Below, in pieces: positions 51,491 through 60,190 of a DNA stretch of 64,000 nt. Source of the stretch: Flavobacterium sp. HBTb2-11-1 (GTDB lineage Bacteria > Bacteroidota > Bacteroidia > Flavobacteriales > Flavobacteriaceae); NCBI RefSeq assembly GCF_009826975.1, contig NZ_WUMO01000001.1, positions 124,001 to 188,000 of the forward strand, written 5' to 3'. The translations under genes and the position numbers were made by a program. Positions within the stretch are counted from its first letter, which is position 1, and the number at the start of each line of letters is the position of its first letter. The notes beneath the pieces are model-generated. The model was not told the origin of the DNA. It did not search any database and saw nothing but the letters and a program-made list of their open reading frames with translations.

Positions 51491-52828
51491 ATGAAAAAAC
51501 TAATTTTGCTTTTTATCTTATCACTATTATATGCTTGCAGTAAAGAAGTTGAAACACCAGAGTTAAAATGTAATCAACCCAATTTTACTGTAAATAAAAG
51601 CGTAGAAAAAGTCTATGAGCTTTCGGGTACAACAGCGAAACAATATTTGTATGACGACATTATTGAAGCTTACGTAGTTTCGAGCGACGAAGGAGGCAAT
51701 TTTTTTAAGACTATTTCATTGCAGACCAAAGAAACTGAAAAAGCGTCAGCAATTGGTTTCAGCGTGCCTATTGATGCCACAAATACTTATATAGATTTCC
51801 GAGTGGGAAATAAAGTGTTTGTAAAACTTAAAAATCAATTTACAGATTTGTATTACGGCGGTTTAAGAATTGGGAGTTTGTATGTGAGTAATGCTGGTGA
51901 TCCAACAATTGGCAGAATTTCCCAAAACGAATATAAAAATGTATTAAACGCTTCGTGCACAAATATAGACGAGAACCAGTTGGTTAAATCACTTTCTGTG
52001 GAAGAAGCGCTTTCGGATTCTAAGCTAAATACTTTGATAGAATTAAAAGATGTGGAATTTACCGAAGCCGCATTAGGACGCCATTATTTTGAAGAATCTA
52101 ATAATGTTGGAGGTTCAACAAACTGGTATTTGAGAGACAAAACAGGAAATCAGATTATTTTTAGAACCAGTAGTTATGCAAAATTTGCAGATCATGCTGT
52201 ACCGGAAGGAAGCGGAAAAGTGAAAGGAATTCTAACCAAATTTGGTACAGATTATCAATTTATGGTTCGATACGAAAGTGATATTGTGATGAATGGAAAA
52301 AGAAATACTCCATTTTTTTCAGAAGACTTTCAGTCGGTTAAAAACAATGTCAATTTTGCGCTTCCAGGCTGGAGTAATATTGTAGAAAAAGCAACAAAAC
52401 TCTGGAAAAGTATGGTATATTCTGGTAATGGTTATGCAGAATTCAATACAACAAGCACAACTGCAGCCGAGAACGTGGCTTGGCTTGTTTCGCCTAAAAT
52501 AAATCTAACAGGATATAAAAATGCAGTGCTTTCTTTTAGAAGTGCACAACACGATTTGAAAATTGATTCTCCGTTAAATACGCTCGAGATTTACGTTTCA
52601 ACTAATTTTGATGGCGCAAGCGTGACCAAAGCAAAATGGACAAAATTGGAAGCAAAGGTTCCAACACTTTCAACTCCTGCGCGTGAGTTTATAAATTCGG
52701 GAGGAATAGATCTTTCAGCTTATTCTGGAAACATCAATATTGCTTTTAAATACATCGGATCTGGAAAGGACAAAACATTAAATGGTGCTTTTATGGTTGA
52801 TGATATTAAGATATTTGGTGAAAAGTAA
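51491..52828 (+). CDS. DUF5689 lipoprotein with choice-of-anchor J-type domain
   Basis: 445 aa. Lipobox YAC with Cys16. DUF5689 region about 40-270 (YLYDDIIEAYVVSSDEGGNFFKT gives its start; here the key part is AYVVSSDEGGNFFKTI). The C-terminal beta-sandwich begins FFSEDFQSVKNNVNFALPGW and ends GAFMVDDIKIFGEK, typical for choice-of-anchor J. Surface lipoprotein, probably working with the TonB-dependent receptor just upstream. Ligand unknown. Confidence 0.85.
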   Translation: MKKLILLFILSLLYACSKEVETPELKCNQPNFTVNKSVEKVYELSGTTAKQYLYDDIIEAYVVSSDEGGNFFKTISLQTKETEKASAIGFSVPIDATNTYIDFRVGNKVFVKLKNQFTDLYYGGLRIGSLYVSNAGDPTIGRISQNEYKNVLNASCTNIDENQLVKSLSVEEALSDSKLNTLIELKDVEFTEAALGRHYFEESNNVGGSTNWYLRDKTGNQIIFRTSSYAKFADHAVPEGSGKVKGILTKFGTDYQFMVRYESDIVMNGKRNTPFFSEDFQSVKNNVNFALPGWSNIVEKATKLWKSMVYSGNGYAEFNTTSTTAAENVAWLVSPKINLTGYKNAVLSFRSAQHDLKIDSPLNTLEIYVSTNFDGASVTKAKWTKLEAKVPTLSTPAREFINSGGIDLSAYSGNINIAFKYIGSGKDKTLNGAFMVDDIKIFGEK

Positions 52829-52965
52829 GCGGTATTTTGTAAAAAGAAAATTAATAGGCTGAATTTTAGAGTATTATTGAAAAGTTTGTAGTTTTTGTAT
52901 TTCAAATTGTTAAAATTTAATTGAATTTTGTATTTTGGTCGTCCCAAATCAATACAAAAACAAAT

Positions 52966-53823
52966 ATGAGAACCTACTTTATTGCCATCTTATTGATGGT
53001 GTTTCCTTTCTTGATGCACAGTCAAGATAATGTTAAGCTAAAGCAGATCAACATTGTAAAAACAAATTACCAGAACTCTAAAGACGGCGAAATTGTTAAC
53101 AAAACAATGGTTTTTAAAGATGGTAAGCTTCAAACAATAACCACTTCAGATGTTGTACAGCATTTTTATTACAACAAGAATGGATTGCTGGATATGACGG
53201 TAAAAGATAAAGTGGGAAGCGACTGGAAAGAAGTAATCAATTACACTTACGATGCTGACAACAACATTACCAAATTTGTAAAAAAATACCAGGAAGGACC
53301 AAATTACATTACCAAAACTGTTTCATTTGTTTATGAGGGAGCAAGAGTAAAAGTAACAACAAAAAAGAGTACGAATCATCAGAATTTAGTAGATGATATT
53401 GAATATCTTGTTGAAAACGGAATTATTGTAAGACGTACGTCACGCGATAGAAACAAGGCTATCATTGGCAAATTAGAATACGTTTATGTAAACGATAATG
53501 TGTCAAGACATAAGGGATTGGTTGGAGATAAAATCTCTAAATCATTTACTTATGATGATAAAAAATCGGTTGATCAATTAATCGTTCAAAGTCTTTTTGG
53601 GGATAATTACAAAGTAATTGTTCCTATGATTTCATATCACGAAGAAGAGTTTGAGTTTGAATCAATTTCTTATAATAATGAAGTTAATTTCAGCCCATCA
53701 TCTACAGCATTAGTTGCAATAAGCAGAAAATACAAATACAACAAATTAAACTATCCGATTTCTTGCTCTCAGATAGAAGAAAACGGAATTGTGAAAACGG
53801 AAAAAACGTTTATTTACGAATAA
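52966..53823 (+). CDS. exported protein of unknown function
   Basis: 285 aa from ATG 52966 (TTG 52921 lies in the promoter). Signal peptide to about residue 18 (LMHSQ). The mature part has YD-like repeats: HFYYNKNGLLDMTVKD, INYTYDADNNITKFVK, KLEYVYVNDNVSRHK and KSFTYDDKKSVDQLI. These resemble the DUF4595/RHS-like beta repeat of Bacteroidota. Probably periplasmic or surface; function not known. Confidence 0.75.
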   Translation: MRTYFIAILLMVFPFLMHSQDNVKLKQINIVKTNYQNSKDGEIVNKTMVFKDGKLQTITTSDVVQHFYYNKNGLLDMTVKDKVGSDWKEVINYTYDADNNITKFVKKYQEGPNYITKTVSFVYEGARVKVTTKKSTNHQNLVDDIEYLVENGIIVRRTSRDRNKAIIGKLEYVYVNDNVSRHKGLVGDKISKSFTYDDKKSVDQLIVQSLFGDNYKVIVPMISYHEEEFEFESISYNNEVNFSPSSTALVAISRKYKYNKLNYPISCSQIEENGIVKTEKTFIYE

Positions 53824-53943
53824 GGGTTTTAAACTTAGACCATTCATTTGAAAAGTGGAACTTTAGTTGAGTTTATCTTAACGGGTTCCATTTTTTTTGT
53901 AATGTATTCTTCTAAATATAAATGTAAAAACAAAATTGTATAA

Positions 53944-53973
53944 TTGATTGTAGCTGACAAATGATTAAATTTG
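53944..53973 (+). promoter_or_regulatory. hflX promoter
   Basis: TTG at 53944-53946, 19-bp spacer, TAAATTTG at 53966-53973; ATG follows 16 bp later. Confidence 0.65.
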
Positions 53974-53989
53974 CACCTTATTCAAGACT

Positions 53990-55222
53990 ATGTTAGAAAA
54001 AGAAGTTATAAATTTTGAGAGAACAGTAATTGTTGGTATTGTCACTCAGAATCAAAGTGAAGAAAAACTAAATGAATATTTAGACGAATTGGAGTTTTTG
54101 ACTTTTACCGCGGGAGGTGAAGTTATTAAACGCTTTTCGCAAAAAATGGAACGCCCTAATCCGAAAACTTTTGTGGGTACGGGAAAAATTGATGACATCA
54201 ATCTTTTTGTAAAAGAAAACAAAATATCGACTGTAATTTTTGATGATGAATTAACGCCATCACAGCAGAAAAACATTTCAAGAATTATTGACTGCAAGAT
54301 CTTAGATAGAACCAACTTGATTCTAGACATTTTTGCGCAAAGAGCCGAAACTTCATATGCAAGAACTCAGGTAGAATTGGCGCAATGTCAATATTTGCTT
54401 CCGAGACTTTCTGGTTTATGGACACACCTTGAGCGTCAAAAAGGAGGGATTGGTATGCGTGGACCTGGAGAAACAGAGATTGAAACCGATAGACGTATTG
54501 TGCGCGATCGAATTTCGTTATTGAAAGATAAAATCAAAACGATCGACAAACAAATGAGCATTCAACGAAGCAACCGTGGAGCTATGGTTCGTGTAGCTCT
54601 TGTTGGATATACCAACGTTGGAAAATCGACTTTGATGAATGCAATTGGTAAAAGTGATGTTTTTGTTGAGAATAAATTGTTTGCAACTTTAGATACAACA
54701 GTTAGAAAAGTAGTGATTAAAAATCTTCCTTTTTTACTTTCTGATACAGTTGGATTTATTCGAAAACTTCCAACACAATTAGTCGATTCGTTTAAAAGTA
54801 CGTTAGATGAGGTTCGTGAAGCCGATTTATTGCTTCATGTGGTAGACATTTCGCATCCAGATTTTGAAGATCATATCGAGTCTGTAAATAAGACTTTGCA
54901 AGAGATAAAAAGCAACGACAAGCCAACTATTATGGTTTTTAATAAAATCGATGCTTACAAACATCTTACCATTGATGAAGATGATTTGATTACAGAAAGA
55001 ACCAGAAAACACTGGACACTTGACGAGTGGAAACAAACTTGGATGAGTAATGTAGGTCAGGACAAAGCATTATTTATTTCTGCTAGAAATAAAGAGAATT
55101 TTGAAGAATTTAGAGAAACGGTTTATGAAGCCGTTCGCCAAATCCATATTACGCGTTTTCCTTACAACAATTTCTTATATCCAGATTACAAGGATGCAGT
55201 TGAAAAAGAAGATGAGGAATAA
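53990..55222 (+). CDS. hflX: GTPase HflX
   Basis: 410 aa. Ribosome-associated GTPase that splits stalled ribosomes. The N-terminal HflX domain is followed by the glycine-rich helix-linker signature KGGIGMRGPGETEIETDRR. The G domain has G1 GYTNVGKSTLMN, G3 DTVGF and G4 NKID. It has its own promoter and a terminator after it, so it is a single-gene unit. Confidence 0.96.
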   Translation: MLEKEVINFERTVIVGIVTQNQSEEKLNEYLDELEFLTFTAGGEVIKRFSQKMERPNPKTFVGTGKIDDINLFVKENKISTVIFDDELTPSQQKNISRIIDCKILDRTNLILDIFAQRAETSYARTQVELAQCQYLLPRLSGLWTHLERQKGGIGMRGPGETEIETDRRIVRDRISLLKDKIKTIDKQMSIQRSNRGAMVRVALVGYTNVGKSTLMNAIGKSDVFVENKLFATLDTTVRKVVIKNLPFLLSDTVGFIRKLPTQLVDSFKSTLDEVREADLLLHVVDISHPDFEDHIESVNKTLQEIKSNDKPTIMVFNKIDAYKHLTIDEDDLITERTRKHWTLDEWKQTWMSNVGQDKALFISARNKENFEEFRETVYEAVRQIHITRFPYNNFLYPDYKDAVEKEDEE

Positions 55223-55226
55223 AATA

Positions 55227-55264
55227 GAAACGGCTTATGAGAAATCAAAAGCCGTTTTTTTATA
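55227..55264 (+). terminator. terminator after hflX
   Basis: AAACGGCTT / AAGCCGTTT hairpin and T7. Confidence 0.85.
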
Positions 55265-55318
55265 ATAAAATTGATGTTGAACTGTCGAATTCAAAACCTT
55301 ATAATTTGGTTCTGAAAA

Positions 55319-56269
55319 TTAAAAACCAAAATTAATTCCTAGCCCAAATACTTCTCTGGTTTGAAAACCCTGAAAAGCATTGTCATCATATATGGTCTGG
55401 AAAGAAAAATTGGCCGATAGAAATTTATTTACTTTCATGACAATGTTTAGCGAATAATTAATATCGACGTTTTGAGGATCTTCCAAGTAATTTGAATATA
55501 AATTTAGAGTGTTTTCGGCAGTTACATTAGTCATAATGGCCAATTTGTAATAAACAGAAGCATAGAATCCGAGTTCGTAACGCATGCTTTTATTGGCATC
55601 GACTCCAAAATAATATCCGTCGGGATAAGGCAGGCCTGTAGCTGGATCAATAGCAGAGGTATACGCTTTGTCTACAAAGGTGAATTTTGAGGTTAGCGGT
55701 GCAAAGTTTATTTTAAGATTTTCATCTTTGGACCAATAAATACCAGGACCAGTAGTTAGATAACCAGGAGACATGAATTTGGTGTTTTCGGTTCTGATTT
55801 CTTTTCCATTTTCATCTTGGCCATAAATGTATCCGGTTGTAAACTGCGTTCTGAAGTTTAAGAAATAAGAGTAATACCATTCTCCAAATGCTCTTTTTCC
55901 AACTATTGAATTGAATTCAAATCTATCGTCTGTTTTTTTCTCGAAGTCGGCATTTTTAGTTTGCAATAGACCGTAGTACGCGAGAACTTTATTATCCCAA
56001 GTTAAATCGTCTTTTTTGTAATTGAAGTCGTAATTGATTCCTAGTGTTCCAGAAAAGCTATCTTCACCTCCAGCAATCCAATTATTGAAACTGGACTGAT
56101 TTAATAAAAGCGACACGGTTCCTTTTGCTTTCCAGCCTTCTTTTTCAATTGTGTCATTGATTTTTTTTACGGCTTTTTCGGTGTTTTGCGCTAGTTCTTT
56201 TTCTGTGTTTTGGGCTTGTACAAATGTGAAATTTACTAAAATGAAAAGTAATAGGGTTAGCTTTCTCAT
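55319..56269 (-). CDS. DUF3078 family exported beta-barrel protein
   Basis: 316 aa. Signal peptide to about residue 19 (FVQAQ), then a duplicated AQNTEKxxAQNTEK segment. Conserved DUF3078 part: GTVSLLLNQSSFNNWIAGGE and LGINYDFNYKKDDLTWDNK. The rest is amphipathic strands ending VFGLGINFGF with C-terminal Phe, so an outer-membrane barrel is likely. Function unknown. It closes the SUF gene group as in related genomes. Confidence 0.85.
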   Translation of the reverse strand: MRKLTLLLFILVNFTFVQAQNTEKELAQNTEKAVKKINDTIEKEGWKAKGTVSLLLNQSSFNNWIAGGEDSFSGTLGINYDFNYKKDDLTWDNKVLAYYGLLQTKNADFEKKTDDRFEFNSIVGKRAFGEWYYSYFLNFRTQFTTGYIYGQDENGKEIRTENTKFMSPGYLTTGPGIYWSKDENLKINFAPLTSKFTFVDKAYTSAIDPATGLPYPDGYYFGVDANKSMRYELGFYASVYYKLAIMTNVTAENTLNLYSNYLEDPQNVDINYSLNIVMKVNKFLSANFSFQTIYDDNAFQGFQTREVFGLGINFGF

Positions 56270-56348
56270 GGTCTTTAGTTTAGAAGTGTATTACCAAATA
56301 TACTAAAAACCAATGGAAAGTTAAGGTTTGCTGCATTGTTATTGCAGG

Positions 56349-56858
56349 TTATTTCTTAGATTCTTTGTATAAAGGCACTGCCGAACATGCTTCGCCATAC
56401 ATAATGCTTCGGGCAAATGGCTGTAAATAATTAGTAGCCAAAATGTAAGCACGCATAGGAACTGGCTTTCTAGAACAGCCTTTTACAATAACCGGTTTGC
56501 CTTTGTATACAGAATAATCTATTTTGCTTAAAAGCTCTTCATAAAGGCTAGCGTCAAGATCTTCTATAGTTCCGTTTACTACTTTTTTGGCAAAAGGAGC
56601 CAAATGAACACCAACTAAAATTAATGCCCAAGCCGGAATAATAGCGTCTGTACTGCAATACACAGCAACATATTGATCTTGATATTGAGACCAATCGTGG
56701 TTTTTAAGGTGCTCTCTAAAGTCTTTTTCTTTCAATAAAAATCCTTCCAAAAGCCATTGTGAAATGTCAATCTGCACGTGCATTCCTTTTGGGTAATAAT
56801 CCTCAAGATCAAAAACTTCTAAAGCACTATTGGCAACTTTATTGATGATTTCTTCCAT
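56349..56858 (-). CDS. DUF2480 family protein
   Basis: 169 aa, cytosolic, with DUF2480 marks FDLEDYYPKGMHVQIDISQW and GKPVIVKGCSRKPVPMRAY. The cysteines in KGCSRK and YGEACSAV could bind a metal or cluster. Position after the DUF59 gene suggests a role in iron-sulfur protein maturation; not proven. Confidence 0.88.
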   Translation of the reverse strand: MEEIINKVANSALEVFDLEDYYPKGMHVQIDISQWLLEGFLLKEKDFREHLKNHDWSQYQDQYVAVYCSTDAIIPAWALILVGVHLAPFAKKVVNGTIEDLDASLYEELLSKIDYSVYKGKPVIVKGCSRKPVPMRAYILATNYLQPFARSIMYGEACSAVPLYKESKK

Positions 56859-56867
56859 TTCCTTTTA

Positions 56868-56925
56868 GTTTTCAGTCACAGTTTTCAGCCGCAGTTGAGC
56901 ACTGAGACTGAGACTGCAAGCTGTA
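56868..56925 (-). repeat. short ACTGAGACTG-type repeats
   Basis: CAGTCACAGTTTTCAGCCGCAG and GAGCACTGAGACTGAGACTG are simple internal repeats in the 74-bp gap. No gene. Confidence 0.4.
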
Positions 56926-56932
56926 TACTTTT

Positions 56933-57256
56933 TTAAAGCATTCCTAATTCTAATTTAGCTTCTTCGCTCATTAAATCTTTGCTCCAAGGTGGATCAAAAG
57001 TAATTTCAACGTCTACATCTTTAATGTTTTCGATTGCTTTTACCTTTTCTTCTACTTCTCTTGGCAAACTTTCTGCAACTGGGCAGTTTGGAGAGGTAAG
57101 CGTCATAAGGATTTTTACTTCGTAATCTGTGTTTACCATTACGTCGTAGATTAATCCTAATTCGTAAATATCTACAGGAATCTCAGGATCGTAAATGCCT
57201 TTTAAAACTCTTACGATTGATTCTCCTAATTCGTTTGTGTCTATTTCTTGTTCCAT
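56933..57256 (-). CDS. DUF59 iron-sulfur assembly factor, SufT-like
   Basis: 107 aa from the ATG at 57254-57256; an upstream in-frame extension to 57295 runs into the palindromic repeat and is rejected. MIP18/DUF59 fold: LKGIYDPEIPVDIYELGLIY and LTSPNCPVAESLP with the conserved cysteine, then DPPWSKDLMSEEAK. Family members help to insert Fe-S clusters into target proteins. It is separated from sufE by the GxxExxY insertion. Confidence 0.9.
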   Translation of the reverse strand: MEQEIDTNELGESIVRVLKGIYDPEIPVDIYELGLIYDVMVNTDYEVKILMTLTSPNCPVAESLPREVEEKVKAIENIKDVDVEITFDPPWSKDLMSEEAKLELGML

Positions 57257-57271
57257 TTTTTTGGTTTTTTT

Positions 57272-57338
57272 ACCATATAAGTAATATAAGTTCATTTAAA
57301 GCAAAACTTAAATTTTCTTGTATTGACTATGTGGTTTA
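57272..57338. repeat. flanking repeat, left of the GxxExxY gene
   Basis: Starts ACCATATAAGTAATATAAG, contains TTTAAAGCAAAACTTAAATT, ends ACTATGTGGTTTA. The ends form an inverted repeat. The same element in the same orientation stands at 57833-57884. Confidence 0.7.
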
Positions 57339-57350
57339 ATAAATTTATTT

Positions 57351-57761
57351 TTATTCTTCTAGCCAGCGATATAGATCGTTGACATATGTTTTTTGACCTT
57401 CGTGATAAATATTTGTTACATTAAAATTTATCATTAATCCTATTGGTGACTCCAGAAGTTTCATATAAGACATTAATTTAGCAACATGAATTGGAATTAT
57501 ATGATCGACTGCTTTTAGTTCAAGAACTAAACAATTCTCTATAAATAGATCGCATCTTAAATCTGATTCTAATTGCAAACCTTTATATTCAACAGGAATT
57601 TTCAATTCGGATTCAAAATTAATTCCTCTTATAGAAAGTTCTTTAATCATGCACTGATGATATATGCTTTCTAAAAGCCCTGCTCCAATTTTTCTATGAA
57701 CTTCAATCGCCGCTCCATTTACCTTGTAAATTAAATCAGTCAAATATTTCTTTGTAATCAT
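57351..57761 (-). CDS. GxxExxY protein
   Basis: 136 aa. The naming motif is GAGLLESIYHQC at residues 26-37. The C-terminal part, CDLFIENCLVLELKAVD followed by HVAKLMSYMKLL, shows the D...ExK pattern of PD-(D/E)xK nuclease-like folds. A DNA or RNA nuclease link is known for the fold; the family has no settled function. The gene stands between sufE and the DUF59 gene and is flanked by direct repeats, so it looks inserted. Confidence 0.88.
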   Translation of the reverse strand: MITKKYLTDLIYKVNGAAIEVHRKIGAGLLESIYHQCMIKELSIRGINFESELKIPVEYKGLQLESDLRCDLFIENCLVLELKAVDHIIPIHVAKLMSYMKLLESPIGLMINFNVTNIYHEGQKTYVNDLYRWLEE

Positions 57762-57832
57762 TGTTTTTTTGGCAATAACACAAATAAAAAAGAAAGATAA
57801 AACCTACTTTTTATTTTTTCTAACCATATAAG

Positions 57833-57884
57833 TCATTTATTTAAAGCCAAACTTTAATTTTCTTAAATGACGTATATGGTTTAA
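57833..57884. repeat. flanking repeat, right of the GxxExxY gene
   Basis: ACCATATAAGTCAT at one end and ATGACGTATATGGT at the other are inverted arms; the inside, TTTAAAGCCAAACTTTAATT, matches the left copy. It touches the end of sufE. Confidence 0.7.
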
Positions 57885-57890
57885 ATTTTT

Positions 57891-58316
57891 TTAACTTTTG
57901 TTTTTTGCGTCAAAAGCTAAAGCGTACATTTTGATGTTTTTTATCATCGAAACCAAACCGTTGGCACGAGTTGCAGATAAATGCTCTTTTAAGCCAATTT
58001 CGTCTATAAAATCAGTATCAGCTTCCAGAATATCTTTTGCTTTTTGATTAGAGAAAGCACGAATTAAAATCGCAATTATACCTTTGGTCAAAATTGCATC
58101 GCTGTCTGCTGTAAAGACAATTTTATCTCCCTGTTCTTCACCTTGCAACCAAACTTTAGATTGACAGCCTTTGATTAGATTATCGTCGGTTTTGTATTCT
58201 TCTTTAATTAACGGAAGACTTTTTCCTAGTTCGATAATGTACTCATAACGTTGCATCCAGTCGTCGAACATTGAAAATTCGTCTATTATTTCGTCTTGTA
58301 TTTCTTTTATTGTCAT
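57891..58316 (-). CDS. sufE: cysteine desulfuration protein SufE
   Basis: 141 aa. Accepts persulfide sulfur from SufS. The acceptor cysteine is in NLIKGCQSKVWLQG, and the N-terminal FSMFDDWMQRYEYIIELGK is the family start. It begins 2 bp after the lipoprotein gene stop and belongs to the SUF operon read right to left. Confidence 0.95.
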   Translation of the reverse strand: MTIKEIQDEIIDEFSMFDDWMQRYEYIIELGKSLPLIKEEYKTDDNLIKGCQSKVWLQGEEQGDKIVFTADSDAILTKGIIAILIRAFSNQKAKDILEADTDFIDEIGLKEHLSATRANGLVSMIKNIKMYALAFDAKNKS

Positions 58317-58318
58317 AA

Positions 58319-58744
58319 TTATTCTTTAGAAAAATCAACTAATAAGTTTACTAGTTTTTCGATTTCTTTTGGCGGAAAACCATTGTCGAAACCTGCTGTC
58401 TCGTATGTTTTTCCATCTTTAGTTATTTTTAAATTTCCTATCGCTGCGCCATCATAAGTACGTTTGTCAGTTGGCGCTTTTAGAGAAGAAAGACTTTCTA
58501 AATTTACTTTTGAATAGGCATCAACAATTTTATTCCATTTTGCATCATCAATATTGCTTTTAACAGCTTCGGCGTTGCGTTCTTTAACAACAGAAACCGA
58601 TTTATTTTGGACTACAATACTTTTGTAATAGCCTCTCGACATTGCAGAATATTCAATTTGTGTAGATTTCATATCTGCTTTTTTTTGACTGCAGCATCCC
58701 GTAGCAATAAAAAGCGTCAGGAGTAATAATGATACTATTCGCAT
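58319..58744 (-). CDS. small lipoprotein in the suf operon
   Basis: 141 aa. Lipobox ATGC with Cys17, followed by a second Cys. The mature part contains DAKWNKIVDAYSKVNLESL and TYETAGFDNGFPPKEIEKL. It is tightly packed between sufS and sufE (14 and 2 bp gaps), so it is co-transcribed with them. Family unknown to me; no clear link to Fe-S assembly, as it is outside the cytoplasm. Confidence 0.8.
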   Translation of the reverse strand: MRIVSLLLLTLFIATGCCSQKKADMKSTQIEYSAMSRGYYKSIVVQNKSVSVVKERNAEAVKSNIDDAKWNKIVDAYSKVNLESLSSLKAPTDKRTYDGAAIGNLKITKDGKTYETAGFDNGFPPKEIEKLVNLLVDFSKE

Positions 58745-58758
58745 ATAATTTGTTTTTG

Positions 58759-59973
58759 TTAGCTTAACATAGTTTGTGCTTTCTTAACTGCATCAACCAT
58801 TTGATCGATTTCCTCTTTAGTATTATAGAAAGAAAACGAAGCACGAATTGTTCCCGGAATACAGAAGAAATTCATAATGGGTTGTGCGCAATGATGTCCA
58901 GTTCTAACGGCAATTCCTAATTTATCTATAATAGAACCAACATCATACGGATGGATTCCATCAATATTAAACGAAACTACAGAAGCTTTATTTTTGGTGT
59001 TTCCGTAAATTCGAATACCTTCAATTTCATTAAGACGTTTTGTAGCGTGTGCTAAAAGTTCGTGTTCGTAAGCCTGAATGTTTTCGAAACCAACACTGTT
59101 TAAATAATCAATTGCAGTTCCTAATACGATTCCGCCCGCGATATTTGGAGTTCCAGCTTCAAATTTATGTGGAAGATCTGCGTACGTTGTTTTTTCGAAA
59201 GTAACTTCTTTGATCATTTCACCACCGCCTTGATAAGGAGGAAGTTTATTCAGCCAAGCTTCTTTTCCGTAAAGAATTCCAGTTCCCGTTGGACCGCACA
59301 TTTTATGGCCAGAAAAAGCATAAAAATCGCAATCTAATTCTTGAACATCCGGTTTTAAATGCGGAACGGCCTGCGCACCGTCAATTAAAACTGCAGCACC
59401 AACAGCGTGCGCTTTATCGATAATATATTTTATTGGATTGATTACACCCAATGCATTTGAAATATGATTTACCGTAACGATTTTCGTTTTTTCAGAAAGT
59501 AAAGCATCAAATTCTGAAATGATTAATTCTCCGTTTTCATCAATTGGAATTACTCTCAAAACTGCACCTGTTTTTTCGCATAACATTTGCCAAGGCACAA
59601 TGTTACTGTGATGTTCTAATGAAGAAACCACAACTTCGTCACCAGCTTTTAAAATCGAAGCAAAACCGTTTGCAACTAAGTTAATTCCGTGTGTTGTTCC
59701 CGAAGTAAAAAGTACTTCATGAGCATGTTTTGCGTTGATATGGTTTTTTACTTTTTCGCGTGAAACTTCATAAGCATCAGTTGCTAACTGGCTTAAAGTG
59801 TGAACGCCACGGTGAATGTTGGCATTAATTTCGTTATAATATTTTACTTCTGCATCAATTACAACTTGTGGTTTTTGCGAAGTAGCTCCATTGTCGAAAT
59901 ATACTAATGGCTTTCCGTTTACAGTTTGCGAAAGTATCGGGAAATCAGCTCTTATTTTTTGAATATCTAGCAT
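58759..59973 (-). CDS. sufS: cysteine desulfurase SufS
   Basis: 404 aa. PLP enzyme that removes sulfur from cysteine. YFDNGATSQKP at the start, SLEHHSNIVPWQ with the cofactor-stacking histidine, the PLP lysine in DFYAFSGHKMCGPTGTG, and the catalytic cysteine in VRTGHHCAQPIMNFF. All marks of class II (SufS) desulfurases. Starts the downstream half of the SUF operon. Confidence 0.96.
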   Translation of the reverse strand: MLDIQKIRADFPILSQTVNGKPLVYFDNGATSQKPQVVIDAEVKYYNEINANIHRGVHTLSQLATDAYEVSREKVKNHINAKHAHEVLFTSGTTHGINLVANGFASILKAGDEVVVSSLEHHSNIVPWQMLCEKTGAVLRVIPIDENGELIISEFDALLSEKTKIVTVNHISNALGVINPIKYIIDKAHAVGAAVLIDGAQAVPHLKPDVQELDCDFYAFSGHKMCGPTGTGILYGKEAWLNKLPPYQGGGEMIKEVTFEKTTYADLPHKFEAGTPNIAGGIVLGTAIDYLNSVGFENIQAYEHELLAHATKRLNEIEGIRIYGNTKNKASVVSFNIDGIHPYDVGSIIDKLGIAVRTGHHCAQPIMNFFCIPGTIRASFSFYNTKEEIDQMVDAVKKAQTMLS

Positions 59974-60190
59974 GTCTTATTTAGAAAAAATCTATTTACA
60001 AAAGTACTAAAACTAAATTTGTTTATACAGGAATTCTATAATTTCCTTTTATGGCGTCATTGTTACAGGAGCAAATACTGATTCTGCAAAAAATGATTTG
60101 CTTTTCTGAATTATCCGAAACAGATTTCTAATTTGAGTTCTAAAATCGTGAACATAAATTATTTATATTGCAGTAAAATATCTAATCATC

